Source: Loripinus fragilis | Taxonomy: Eukaryota > Mollusca > Bivalvia > Lucinida > Lucinidae | Reading direction: 5' to 3' | Assembly: GCA_964019695.1 (NCBI GenBank) | Contig: OZ026517.1 | Location: forward strand, 53,871,672-53,935,671 | Length of the DNA stretch: 64,000 bases | Part shown: piece by piece, positions 1 to 10,511 of the stretch | How the letters are laid out: every line of letters begins with the position of its first letter | How positions within the stretch are numbered: position 1 is the first letter of the stretch | Program-made: the position numbers and the translations under genes | The notes under the pieces: model-generated | Databases searched by the model: none | The model's input: only the letters and a program-made list of their open reading frames with translations | Told to the model about the DNA's origin: nothing

Positions 1-230
1 ATAAGAAAATGACCATGGAATGAACATTTCCCTATAATTCCTTTGTTAAATTCCTTGGTAATAAATATGGGTGCCACAGTATGCCATGTTATGACCAAAT
101 CTGTGTTTAATGGAAATGCACTGTATATATAAACAAATTTCTTGCACTCTGAATAAGGATATTTGTTATTGTATCCTGAGTTAGTTGTTATCTTACACAC
201 GTTACAACATTATCAGGCTGTCACATAGGA

Positions 231-467
231 TTGTGACATGTGATTTCCAACAATGTAGTATGTGCGAACAGCAAAGCCTCAGATCAGCCTGGGCCTATGC
301 CCAGTCTGATCAGAGCCTTTGCCAGTCGCTTGAACATTCTATGATTGTTAAGCTACTCGCTGAACATCATTTGGAGTTTCTACTCTTAACAGGAGACTGC
401 ACAGGCTTCTCTGAGTCTACACTTGTCAAAATGCCACATTGTTGGAAATCATGTGTCGCGGTTCAAA
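231..467 (+). mobile_element. Foldback MITE, family B, copy 1
   Basis: About 240 bp with inverted ends: gatttccaacaatgt near the left end and attgttggaaatc near the right end. The interior carries a cagtctgatcagagc-type core. Three other copies lie at 3356, 15795 and 37811 in both orientations, so this is a dispersed repeat. The open frame that runs through it is a by-product of the repeat. Confidence 0.75.
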
Positions 468-635
468 TTTTTGTATTGTTATTACATCCTTATATAGTGA
501 TAGATTTACAATGCCAATTTAGGAAATTCTGGGAGCCTTTTTCGAAAAACAAAAATTCTGAATTTTATGGTGTACAAGAAAAAGAATCTATTATTTATGT
601 GAGGATGCTTCAGACATGAAGACTATTTCAACTTT

Positions 636-714
636 GTCATCACTCGGCAAGCCTTGTGATGCCAAATGGTGATCCTCGGTACGGATTTCTCTATCCCACT
701 CTCACACTCATGTA
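636..714 (+). repeat. Half copy of the 61.3-kb inverted-repeat family
   Basis: Shares the stretch from the catcactcggcaagcc motif to the ctatcccactctcac motif with the inverted repeat at 61245-61360. Only one arm is present here, in reverse orientation, so the copy is truncated. Confidence 0.6.
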
Positions 715-806
715 TAGTAAATTGTATCAGATTGAAAAAGAAATTCTATCTGAAAGCCAAGTAATGGTCATGAATTCACAATAACGATTGGTTTATTAAC
801 TTGTAG

Positions 807-946
807 GAGTTGTGGTGGTGGAGAAAAAAGAGGATAAAATCATCAACAAGAAGATGGAAGCTCTTGTAAATTCCTTAGCCAGTCAATATGCCCTCTCACC
901 TGGTGGGGTACGCAATCTCATAAAGAAGACAATTGATACTGAACAG
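807..946 (+). CDS. Gene 1, antepenultimate exon (partial gene)
   Basis: The exon follows an acceptor ending ttgtag and stops at a donor gtatgtg. Only one frame is open. It starts with two bases that complete a codon from an upstream exon outside the window and ends in phase 0. It encodes about 46 residues, including VVVVEKKEDKIINKK and SPGGVRNLIKKTIDTEQ, a charged and probably helical segment. The phase matches the exons at 3985 and 5299, so the three are read as one gene. I do not recognise the family. Gene start, full length and function cannot be seen here. Confidence 0.7.
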
Positions 947-1000
947 GTATGTGCCGCCAGCTAATGGATGAGAAATTTGGAGGGAATAAATGTGGTTGCA

Positions 1001-1895
1001 TATGAGGGTCAGTCATAAATAACTGAACCCTACTTCATAACATTTTAGCTTCACTTTGTAGACAAGAAATGTGATTTTCTTTTATAAGTATGTCATAGAT
1101 GAACTACCCCAGTGAAGCTTCTTTTATGGTTGCTAGGCAACTCAAGATCTTCAGTCAGATTGATGATCTTGGCCACCAGGAATAAACAGTATGTCTTAAA
1201 AAACTTTGGGTACTTGATAGTTTTTGTGGAAGACATATTTGACATTTATTTGAATAACATGTATCATTGTGTCTTTTCATTGTATTTGGTTCGTAAATGT
1301 TTAGGTGAACACTGATTGTATGCATTGCCTAGCAACAAAAGAAGTCAAAATTTCACAAATTTTCAAATACATGAGGATTGTGTTGCCATGGAAACAGAAT
1401 TGTGTATTTGAAACAAGGAACTTAATATGTCTGTGGGTTTATTTGTGTATGCAGTACTGTTAAAGCATTATTAGGCTAATATTTTATGTTTTATATTAAA
1501 ATTGTGTTAATATGAATGTGGATGGGGTAGATTATAGGACTGGAGGTATGTTAAAATTTGATAAATTCTGAAAACAAACTACCACAGCATCTATTATTTG
1601 GGGTCAGTTGGTTTCTTTTCTGTGACACTGAATAGGTAAATAAAGCATTACTTTAACATTATTGTTTCCATAGCAACGCTTAGATATTGATGTATTACAG
1701 CGTGAAGGCACCCATTTGACAGGTCATATTCTGTTGCCTAGCAACAGGTGCAAAAAGTCTACCAACAGATATAAATTATGTTATAGAATAGATGACATAT
1801 AACTGCAATGAAATATCATCAAAATATATCATGTCCATTTTACTTGACTTAAATGTTATGAGGTAGGGCAAAGTTATTTTTGACTGGCCCTCGTA
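1001..1895 (+). mobile_element. Mariner/Tc1-type element, non-autonomous
   Basis: Inverted ends of about 48 bp at roughly 85% identity begin TATGAGGGTCAGTC on the left; the reverse complement of the right end begins TACGAGGGCCAGTC. Both are flanked by TA, the mariner target. The length (~895 bp) is shorter than a complete mariner and no transposase frame survives. The interior carries five X-box-like palindromes (see findings). It lies inside an intron of gene 1. Confidence 0.75.
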
Positions 1896-1911
1896 TGTCC
1901 AGTTAAGCAGA

Positions 1912-2072
1912 ATTTATGAGCTTAAAATTGGTAAACAAATTTCTTACCTAATAGTTTAAACATGTTTTGGCTGTTCAAAAGAAACGTCTCATTGAGACCG
2001 TTCTTTTGAGTACTCACAACATATGTGTTTGGTTGAAAAATAAAAATAATAATTTTCCATTACTAACTCTTC
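1912..2072 (+). mobile_element. Foldback repeat, family C, copy 1
   Basis: Contains an imperfect hairpin at 1974-2010 whose arms read caaaagaaacgtctca and tgagaccgttcttttg. Flanking tracts (ttcttaccta, acaacatatg) recur in the copies at 3.8, 7.4, 28.4, 33.5 and 62.1 kb. Confidence 0.7.
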
Positions 2073-2097
2073 TGGAGGCATGGGCTGTTTTTTCAAT

Positions 2098-3249
2098 TAC
2101 AGTCGACTCTCGTTAACTCAACTATGCATAACTCAATACTATCACTTATCTTGACCCGACAGCCCGGTCCCGGTATTTTCCACTATATATTATTGCAATT
2201 CCACAACGTTTATCTCGACTACAGCTAAGTCAATAAAACTGATAACTTGTTACGAAAAACTGTTCCCGCTGATCAATTTTAGTGTATTTTACAACGCCTA
2301 ACTCGATTCCATTTCATAATAAAAAGACAGTCATTAATTTACCTTTTTATCTGAATGTGTCTCCAATTAATCCACCGTTTTGAATGTTAATTATCCCCAT
2401 TTAATTTCAAAACCACCAATTGTTTGATCATGTGACACATGCAGTTGTAAATTAATGTCTAAGACTTGTAAAATTACATAATTGACTGGGTCGGCAAATT
2501 CAATTGATCTATTGTGTCTCGAAAAAAATACAGTATGTGTACAACTTCAAAGCAGGTAGATCTACATGTAAGTGATGGTTTGAGCTAATGTGTCATATTT
2601 GAGCCATCTATTGAGTATTAAGCCTCTCTGATGTCTGCTCATTTTAAATAAGGCCAAAGTATAATTTAATTGTTTCTCGGGCCATTTTTTTTAAAAACGG
2701 ATGCAGCATTTTATTTCAGGCACTGGACAGTTGTGCGTGTAAGGCTATTTTCCGACATTAGTCATGTCATGACAATAATAGATTAGGAAGGCATAATTTA
2801 TGCACATCAAGCAGACGAAAATTTAAACGTGCATGTATACTGTCTGATGGGACTTAAAAATATGTTGACGTATGAAAGGGTAAAACCTGCGACCGCGGGA
2901 CCAGTCGCCGATACTTACTTAGAACTGAAAATGCTTTGTTTATTTTATTATGTCTTAGAAAGTGAAAAAAAAGCCATAATGTCAGGACTGCAGTGGTACC
3001 TGAAAATGATTCTATTTTTTCCCTTTTTATTCTTTCTTTTTTTTCATTTCAAGTCCAAATGGCAATATTCATCCAGCAGTTCATTAATGTAATAGCTCCC
3101 AATAACTATCTATTAATGGACGAGTTGAACGTGATTTATTTTGCCCCAAAATTGTGGCTATACGTCATGATTTGGTTACCTCGAACTACTGATAACTCGT
3201 CATATTATGCTCAGTCCCTTGAAATTCGAGGTATCGAGAGTAGACTGTA
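2098..3249 (+). mobile_element. Pogo/Tigger-type element, degenerate
   Basis: The left end reads CAGTCGACTCTCGTTAACTC after a TA. The right end is the inverse, CAGTCTACTCTCGATACCTC, before a TA. CAGTC ends with TA duplication are typical of the pogo branch of Tc1/mariner. The 1.15-kb interior has only short frames and no recognisable DDE transposase, so it is a deleted or non-autonomous copy in the gene 1 intron. Confidence 0.65.
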
Positions 3250-3355
3250 CTAGAATTCTGATAACTACAGGTGTTAACTACAAGTACACTTGTTAGAAGC
3301 CTGCCCATGACCAGAGTGATAGAATTTAACTGCCCTTGAGGATATAAATGATAAA

Positions 3356-3592
3356 TGAGTCACAACATGAGATTTCCAACAATGTGGCATTTTGACAAGT
3401 GTAGACTCAGACCAGCCTGTGCAGCCTCCTTTTAAGCTTAGAAACTCCAAAAGCTGTCTGGTCAGTAGTTTAACACTCGTAGAATATTCAAGCGACTAGC
3501 AAAGGCTCTGATCAGGCTGCGCGTATGCGCAGGCTGGTCTGATCATTTGCTGGTCACATACCACATTGTTGGAAATCTCATATTGTGGCTCA
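3356..3592 (-). mobile_element. Foldback MITE, family B, copy 2
   Basis: Same family as 231-467 in the opposite orientation. Inverted ends gagatttccaacaatgtgg and cattgttggaaatctc bound a core with a tgcgcgtatgcgcaggctgg motif. Confidence 0.75.
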
Positions 3593-3714
3593 AATATTAT
3601 TGAAAGTCATATTAGACCTAAACAGACAAATTGGGTTTTGGTGACCATAATTTTATTTTCAAGATTATAGTTGATAATATGAGACAAGTTTTCTCTGAAA
3701 ACTCTAAAGCTATT

Positions 3715-3880
3715 ACATAGGTCCAGAAAAGCAAAATGTTCGAGAGTAAAATTGCTATTATTTTCTTATGCATCAATTTGAACATGTCTATTGGGTGCTC
3801 AAAAGAACCATCTCATCGAGACGGTTCTTTTGAGTACCCACAACATATGTTTTGGTTTGTTTTGCTGCAATCACACTTGT
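3715..3880 (+). mobile_element. Foldback repeat, family C, copy 2
   Basis: Hairpin at 3797-3834 with arms ctcaaaagaacc and ggttcttttgag, preceded by the family's ttttcttatgcatcaat tract and followed by acccacaacatatgttttgg. One G/A difference breaks perfect pairing. Confidence 0.75.
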
Positions 3881-3984
3881 TATTGTGTTAACATGGTTTC
3901 TGTGACGTCATGTTTAAATGATGTTTAAATACACGCTTTTTTTCTGGAGGCCTGTTATTGTTATTCTTAGTGGGTTTTTTCCAG

Positions 3985-4035
3985 GGAAGTCCTGATGCTT
4001 TACAGCATGGAAAACCAGTACATAAATTAGAAAAT
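3985..4035 (+). CDS. Gene 1, penultimate exon
   Basis: A 51-nt exon between a strong acceptor (ggttttttccag) and donor gtaagttc. It encodes exactly 17 residues, GSPDALQHGKPVHKLEN, entering and leaving in phase 0, which fits the exons at 807 and 5299. The minus-strand frame overlapping it is a shadow. Function unknown. Confidence 0.65.
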
Positions 4036-4129
4036 GTAAGTTCAACGCTTTCACTGCCAAATGAGACTAAAGTTGTCTGCTTTGTCATTTGTTGTTGAAT
4101 TTTGGAAGTCTCTAAAGCAAAGAGTGGGC

Positions 4130-4985
4130 ACCCAGATTAGGTGTCTGATCTGGACCCAAACTGTTTGCAGACTAGTTAAACTTAATCTGTTGTAAAGTAA
4201 AAACATGCAGCAGACAACATCCGCAGATGATATTTTCAGTTTTGAGTTAACTCTGTCTATTAGTGTCGTCTGCTCATAATCTTTGTAAACAGATTGGACC
4301 CAGATCAGGCCTTACAGAATATCTGACTTGAACTGGATCCAATCTGTTTGACACTCTGATGGTATTCCTGAAAGAATTTTTCCAAAAAGTTGATTTTGAA
4401 AACAATCAGCAGACAACAAAAAAAGCATGAAAAATTTCCTAGGGGGCCTAAAAGTTAATTCAGGACTATATTATATTGCACACAGGCTGTCTCTAACATT
4501 AACCCAAAATTACCCATGCATAATTGTGTCCTTGTATTCTTGCTTAACTTTTCCCAATCAGATGTTTATGTTTACACTATTAATCTTTCCTTGCTAGCGA
4601 CTTTTGTAGTCTGCTGATAACCTTTGCAAACAGTTTGGACCCAGATCAGGACTGACAGAATGAACAAAAAGTGGATAAAACCAACATTAAAGAAATGAAA
4701 AATAGTCTGTCTTTTCAGCGATTAACAATTTTCCAATCTTCAGCATAAGCTCTTCTGCTTGGTTTTAGTGATTAAATTCACCTTTCCGAAAACCATGCTA
4801 CTTTTAGTGTCTTTTGCTTTTAATCTTTGCAAATAGTTTGGACCCAAATCAGGCCTGACATGTTGTCGGACCTAATCTGGATTCAAGTTATTTGACACTC
4901 TGATGGTATTCCTGAAAGAATTTTTCAAAAAAGATTTTGAACAAAAAAAAAAAAATCAGCAGATGACATAACTGGTGAAAAATTA
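4130..4985 (+). repeat. Cluster of family D palindromic repeats
   Basis: Fragments at 4130-4165 and 4575-4665 and fuller copies at 4250-4445 and 4800-4985. Each has a palindromic core around caaacagtttggacccagat, then ctgatggtattcctgaaag, then a cagcagacgac-type tail. Better copies elsewhere end in ttaactcttt and agagttaa, suggesting a MITE that inserts at TTAA. Many more copies occur across the window. Confidence 0.75.
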
Positions 4986-5298
4986 ACCAGAGTTAAATCT
5001 ATGAACTGTAAGGTAAACCTCGGAGATTGAACTCTTACTTATGCTTAATCCTGGTTTGATATTTAGACTGCAGATAGTTTTTCAGTTCCTTGAGTAAGCT
5101 GCAGTTGGCTTGTCATTCTCACACCAGATCACCAGGCTTCTCTGTTCTGGGGATCAATGCCTTAACATGTGTGATTTTGTTTGTGGGACTATGACACAGG
5201 TACTTTAAGGTGACTTTTGAGTGACATTCTGGGCATGGTTCGGAAATGACTATTATACATAGTAACAACCATGCTGGAACCTTTGTTTTTTGTTACAG

Positions 5299-5487
5299 AG
5301 CCATCCATCAAGTGCCAAAAACGATTTACCTATGAAGCCGTCATTAGTAAACCGACCTCAAGGACCAGTGACAGTGAAACACATGCGACCACCGCTACAG
5401 AGTCTCAATTTACAGAGCTTTCAGCCCTCAGCTTTAAGTCAAGGACACTTGGACAGTCAGACACATCGGAACCCCACAGGATCTTGA
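5299..5487 (+). CDS. Gene 1, terminal coding exon with stop
   Basis: The exon follows ttgttacag and reads 62 codons in phase 0 to TGA at 5485-5487. It encodes a Gln/Ser/Pro-rich tail containing KPSLVNRPQGPVTVKHMRPP and LNLQSFQPSALSQG, which looks disordered with short basic motifs. Joined to 807-946 and 3985-4035 it completes a 125-residue C-terminus. No canonical AATAAA was found close downstream, so the transcript end is not placed. An overlapping +1 frame from 5271 has no splice support and is treated as a shadow. Protein family not recognised. Confidence 0.65.
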   Translation, partial: SHPSSAKNDLPMKPSLVNRPQGPVTVKHMRPPLQSLNLQSFQPSALSQGHLDSQTHRNPTGS

Positions 5488-5542
5488 AATAGGAGATTGA
5501 TTTTACCTAGAGATTCAAAATAGCAAATCAAGCAGACTACAG

Positions 5543-5873
5543 TAAAACCTGTGTAAAATGGCCACTCTCAAAAAGACCACAAAACATATATGTCTTTGGT
5601 GGGTGTGGGATATAAATATATTCTGACAAGCAAATGAGAGCTAGGCACTTTTAGCTCAGTATGAATTTCAGAAACATAATCCAAAAAAAAAAATAATAAT
5701 CAGTCAAAGCTCTTGTATTTTGGGTTTCAAGACCAATTTTTGCTTAACGCAGGTCAAAAGTATTGCAGAATGCTCCAAGGGGAGCATTCTGCAATACTTT
5801 TGACCTTCATGACTCTACCATTTATCATTAAGATCTTTGTCTATTTTTGAGTGGCTCTTTTGCACAGGTTTTA
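5543..5873 (+). mobile_element. MITE with TA ends and a perfect inner hairpin
   Basis: Ends are inverted: aaaacctgtgtaaaatgg on the left and the reverse complement of ttttgcacaggtttta on the right, both next to TA. Inside, 5751-5776 and 5781-5806 form 26-nt perfect arms around a 4-nt loop. Confidence 0.65.
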
Positions 5874-6037
5874 TGAACAAATATGCCACCCAAGAATGCC
5901 ACAGATGACATACTTTGTGATAGTTATGATGATTTTAGGGAAAATATCAAAATCAGCAGATGCCAATGTAATAGCTACAGAGCCACCCATGAATGCTACA
6001 GATGACATTTTGTGATATCTTGATTTTCGGGGGAAAT

Positions 6038-6099
6038 AAGGCTTGATATTTCATATGAATCATCTGCTAGCAGACAATTGACAGGAAATATCAAGCCTT
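6038..6099 (+). repeat. Small inverted repeat
   Basis: Perfect 15-bp arms aaggcttgatatttc and gaaatatcaagcctt. The surrounding 5880-6130 holds two diverged copies of a gaatgc(c/t)acagatgaca stretch. No gene is seen. Confidence 0.55.
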
Positions 6100-6364
6100 G
6101 TTTGGTTTAGAACCACTACAACTGAAAAAAATATTTCAGCTGCTATGTATCATAGGTGATGCCTTAAAGGCAAAAATTCAGCAACATCATAGGAGTTAGT
6201 CTGTTAGTGCCTTATGCATGACAAGGGGGCAGTTCAGCTAGTGCATCTACGCAGTCTGATCAGAAGCTTTTATGAGGAGTGCATGGGCTCAGTGGTAGAA
6301 TGCTCAGTGGTTGAATGCTCAGCGGTTGAGATGGAGGTATGGATATAGATAAATAGTGAGATCA

Positions 6365-6560
6365 AAATTTAGACCGCTAGCTGTTGATAACCTGTGCAAA
6401 CACTTTGGATCCAGACCAGGCATGACAAAACATTGGGCCTGATCTCCATCAAAACTGACACTTATGGTATTCCAGAAAGAATTTTTCCAGAAAGTTGATT
6501 TTGAAAAAGATCAGCAGAGGACAAAAACCATGCAAAATTCCCCAGAGGGGCAAAGAGGCA
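6365..6560 (+). repeat. Family D palindromic repeat
   Basis: Contains caaacactttggatccaga, the complementary gatctccatcaaaactg arm, then the shared ttccagaaagaatttttcc tail. Confidence 0.65.
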
Positions 6561-7119
6561 TATTCCAAGGACACACTTCAGTTGAGGTTCAAAGAGTGAA
6601 TGGACCGTCTTCACTTATCACATTGGTTTAAAGTCACTTTTTAAACTATCTAGTGGGGCTGGGGACCACATTTTTGGTCTGAGACTTCACCTACTACCAC
6701 ACTCTGTGCATGCTCTATTGGGACTATTTAGATAATGTAGGCTTATCTTAGTGTTAGTTCTATTTGTGTTGATGCTTTTCTTCCAAGTCAACAATTTTTA
6801 GCCATGCCGGGACCACTTTCTGTCTTGAACGAAAATAGAGGATAAATTTTCTTGCTCAAGGACATAACACAATGCCTCTTGTGAGTCTCATACTAGCAGA
6901 CCTTCAATCCCAGGCTGAGTCTTAGCTGCATGCCTCTGTGATAACCTAAATCTGATCATTTGTTAGAGCCTTCATCTACTTCCACACTTTGTGCATGCAA
7001 ATTGCAAAGGCTCTCACTGGACTGTGTAGATGCATGGGCTTGTCTAAGCCTTAGCTGTTCACTTTTGCGATAAGTACCAGAAGCTCATATGCTGTCTGTC
7101 AGAATCTCCCAGTAGTGTC

Positions 7120-7300
7120 TTAACTCTTTACCTGCTAGTGCTGTCTGCAGATAATCTTTGCAAACAGTTTGGATCCAGATCAGGCCCGACATAATGTTCG
7201 GACTGATCTGGGTCCAAACTGTTTGGCACTCAGATCGTATTCCTGAAAGAAATTTTTGAAAAAATTAATTTCGGATTTTTTCCCAGCATACACAGAGTTA
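7120..7300 (+). repeat. Family D palindromic repeat
   Basis: A well-preserved copy: taactctttacctgctagtg, the core palindrome around gtttggatccagatcaggcc, then tattcctgaaag. It ends at acagagttaag, consistent with TTAA-type ends. Confidence 0.75.
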
Positions 7301-7314
7301 AGCCAATCTTGGTA

Positions 7315-7510
7315 TAACATTCACAGGTTTAGAAAAACAAACATTTTCAGCGTAAAATGGTAAATATTTTCTTACCCATCAATTTTAACATGTGTTTTGT
7401 GTGCTCAAAAGAACTGTCTCATTGAGATGGTTCTTTTGAGTACCCACAACATATGTTTTGGTTAAGAAATAACAAAATTAAATTTTTGTTACACACTCTT
7501 AACTAAAATC
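7315..7510 (+). mobile_element. Foldback repeat, family C, copy 3
   Basis: Hairpin at 7404-7440 (ctcaaaagaactgtctca against tgagatggttcttttgag) with both flanking tracts of the family, including ttgttacacactcttaact on the right. This is one of the more complete copies. Confidence 0.75.
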
Positions 7511-7545
7511 CTGAACATTAAATCAAGAACTACTGCTCATGCCCG

Positions 7546-7775
7546 GAGGTTATAAAACTTTTTTCATGCTCAACTCACCTGAGAAAGAAATTTCAACTTC
7601 TCATAAAATTATATTGATGAAAATTATAGACTTTTCTTGCTTTAAAACTCTCAGATGTTGTATTTATCATGCTCATAAATGTTAAAATGCCAACAATTGT
7701 TTTAACATTTATGAGCATGATAAATTTCACGCTAAGTTGAGTAGAGGGTGAAAAAAGTTTTACAACCTCAGGACC
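7546..7775 (+). mobile_element. Palindromic MITE
   Basis: Perfect 25-bp inner arms at 7663-7687 and 7700-7724 surround a 12-nt loop. Outer inverted tracts gaggttataaaactttttt and agttttacaacctc extend the pairing with mismatches. The minus-strand frame crossing it is explained by the palindrome. Confidence 0.7.
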
Positions 7776-7861
7776 TGGACCTGAGATATCATATCTAGGA
7801 CCCAGAGGGCTCATAGTCAATCCTTGAGTCAAGTACTACTACACTGGTTCAGTGATTTTTA

Positions 7862-7965
7862 AGTCTGGCCCTGTCCCGTACTTTAGTGGAGATTGATCAT
7901 GAAATAATTTCTATGGGCATTCTCCTCTCTTCCCCAGATTCATTCAAGAAGGGTTGTTGTCTGTT
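7862..7965 (+). mobile_element. SINE-2, left part, interrupted
   Basis: Matches the SINE-2 body seen complete at 38231-38575, including gagattgatcatg and caagaagggttgttgtc. It lacks the tRNA-like head. The match stops at TCTGTT (7960-7965) and resumes at 10512 after the inserted element. Confidence 0.8.
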
Positions 7966-9491
7966 GAGGGGGTGGACAGGGGGGGGCGGGGGTACGGGGA
8001 TAGAGGGCGCGGAATCGGGGGTAGAGGGTGCGGAATCGGGGGTAGAGGGGGCGGGAAGAGGGGCAATTGGGGGCGGGGGTCTTGAAAGATTGGAGGGCGA
8101 AATTGCTTTTTTTTACTTGAAAATTCATAAAAAATTATTCATAACGATACACTTTAAGACCTTTAAGTCATATAAGGGCCTAAAAGGGCGCAGTTCACTT
8201 TCGAGTCTTGTTTTCGAGTAATTTCGGGCTTCTTAAAAGTAGCAAACTTGATCGATTGTTTCTGTCTTTATTTATCAGTCTCCGTATTAGATTGTGTCCC
8301 TTTGCTTCTCTTCCTCTTTGAAATGCCGGTTGGAATTTACACATTTAAACGGCGTTCAGCTGCCTTCGATAACTATTTTATTTATTTCGTCAGGGACGCA
8401 TATATAGCTACCGCTAACGCAAAAACGCATTAGAGTACGTATTAAACCGAAACTAGTGAATTATTATATGCCAGTTTTATTCCTGGTAATACGTATACAA
8501 AGTGTGTGTAGAAAAGCAATTCTAATCTGCCTAAATCCAATTGTGGCAGGTGTTTCCAATTGTGACAGGTGTTATCATGTTTATGGTGGCATTACTTTCT
8601 TTGAAGGTTGGGCACCCAAAATCCAAGTAAAAAAGAGGCCCTGATTTTTTAAAGATTTTATATTGTACACCACTACCTAGAGTGTGTTATATCGTGGCGC
8701 GCGGACCGTGATGCCGCATTTTCATTTTGTGGCGTCTCATCAGTAGAAATGGTGTCGTGCATTACTACTCTCATCCTTACGGCGTCTCATCTAGGTTATT
8801 CATCAGCATACGATCTTATAAGGCTGACCTTCATGGTATGCTAGTATTTTGATCTGTCAAAATATCGATGAATGGCGTATTTTAAAGAGACTAAGTCTGC
8901 AACTATAAACATTTTTCGAAAAATTTTCCTTTCTAAAAATGGTGTTTGTAAAAGTAGAATTAAGTCATGTTTTCTCAATAAATCTGTTCACTATAGCTGA
9001 AAACTGCATGGAAAAGTGAATTATCTTATAAAAACAGGTGTTTTTTTCTCTTGTTGGTAATTATTTGCGTCCCTCCAATAATTATAGACGGTTAATTTTT
9101 AACATAAATGCTGTTGTTTTGATACTGATAGTTTGTTAAGATTTACGAAATTGGTAAAATGTATGCCTGAATTTTTGTTTTTTTTACTGTGTTCTTGAAA
9201 AATAGAAACATTATTTCTAAAATTAAAAGATCAAAAGTTACAGACTAAGCAGCTTTAAAGTGGCATTCACAAGAATCAAGTATTGAGATTCGTGCTCAAA
9301 AGAGTTAGGCCTACACCCTACAACGTTCATACTAGAATCCGTTTTTCCACAAATGTGAAAGAGTTTTATGAATGTTACTTAGAGCTTATATCTCGCCAAC
9401 TCAAAATCATGCATATGTACCCTTCCTTGCCTCCCTTATAGTTCTTCTAAAACAAACTTTTAACAAGAATAGTAAGTGAGTATGATCAGGA

Positions 9492-9700
9492 AATACCACA
9501 ATCACAAACTGCAGATAAACCCATGGCACCGCGAGGCAGAGCCACACAACAATCACGAGACACCAGGAAGGCAAACTAAGCAACGCTGCAAAACTCGAAT
9601 GGACATAAAGTAACGTACAACAAAACATAGAACAATTACAGAATCCCACGATTGGAGTAACAATCAACAATAAATCAACACCAGCAGAATATCCTAATAC
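9492..9700 (+). pseudogene. Broken repeat-encoded coding fragment
   Basis: One plus frame reads NTTITNCR, stop, then THGTARQSHTTITRHQEG, then a second stop, then SNVQQNIEQLQNPTIG. The composition is coding-like but two in-frame stops break it. From memory it resembles fragments often met in repetitive protein predictions from molluscs and cnidarians; this is unverified. The minus-strand hydrophobic frame over the same bases is more likely a shadow. Confidence 0.35.
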
Positions 9701-9702
9701 TT

Positions 9703-9905
9703 ATACACTTTTGTAGTCTGCTGATAACCTTTGCAAACAGTTTGGACCCAGATCGGCTTCTATCAGGCCTTATCTTGATTCTGCCGGCCCTGGTCTTGAC
9801 CCAACACTTTTGGCACTCTGATGGCGCCAGGTATTCCTGATTTTTATTTTTTGCGAAAAAGTTAGCTTTGAAAACAAATCAGCATACCAAGTATGCAAAA
9901 AGAGT
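9703..9905 (+). repeat. Family D palindromic repeat
   Basis: Contains tttgtagtctgctgataacc, gcaaacagtttggaccc, a diverged second arm, and the gcactctgatgg and ttcctga tail. It lies inside the 2.5-kb element. Confidence 0.65.
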
Positions 9906-10511
9906 TAATCAACACACAATTTTTAAGAGCAGCCCAAAGCATGTACCTGTATTTATGATTTTAGAAGTAAGGCCAAAAAATTAAAAAAAATCAACATTGT
10001 TTTTGCCGTTACCTTCAATATCTTCAATATGTCAAGAGGTCGATAGGTTGGCAAACTTTTTTTTCATAAACTTTTTGTATGAAAAAAGTAAACTAAGAAT
10101 CCTTTAAAAAGTCTAGAAAATAGACCTTAATATCCCAAAAAAGGCTCAAAATTGAGTAGGCGCCAAAAGTGACCATAAACAAGAGGTTTTTGTTTTGCCT
10201 AGTATAAATAATGTTTCCTTGGCTGGTTCTAGAAAAGACATTGATCTGGAGATAGTCTGGTTCTTTGCCTACTGGGTAATTGTGCATGAAAATGCGACAG
10301 CTGAGTCTATGGTGAACCATTCTTAGTTCTTCACTTACGTATATACGCTTTAGTTCTTGAAAAAGAACAAAATTTTATCAGGGGGAGGGAAAAATCTGAT
10401 AGGGGGAGGGAAGTGGGGGAGAAGGGGGAGGGAAGTGGGGGAGAAGGGGGAGAGAAGTGGGGGGAAAGGGGGAGGGAACTGGGAATAGGGTACCCCCCTG
10501 TCCACCCCCTC

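Larger units (their letters stand above)
7966..10511 (+). mobile_element. 2.5-kb element inserted in a SINE, G-rich ends, 6-bp duplication
   Basis: The ends are inverted: GAGGGGGTGGACAGGGGGG at 7966 and its complement ending at 10511. TCTGTT flanks both sides (7960-7965, 10512-10517), and the split SINE continues across, so both boundaries are exact. Sub-terminal DNA on both sides is G-rich on the plus strand (7980-8100 and 10379-10500). No intact frame is seen inside; 9492-9700 holds a broken coding fragment and 9703-9905 a family D repeat. The class is unresolved: a 6-bp duplication is known for Polinton and IS3EU groups but no diagnostic gene is present. Confidence 0.8.

Noticed and set aside
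185..619. A 144-codon protein gene at the window start
   Set aside because: Most of the frame lies in a family B MITE found three more times. No splice or domain evidence.
7886..8221. Gly-rich protein
   Set aside because: The Gly run is the G-rich border of the 2.5-kb element; the frame starts in the SINE and crosses the insertion boundary.
9407..9670. Hydrophobic membrane protein on the minus strand
   Set aside because: The plus strand of the same bases has a better coding-like, though broken, frame. The hydrophobic reading is its complement.
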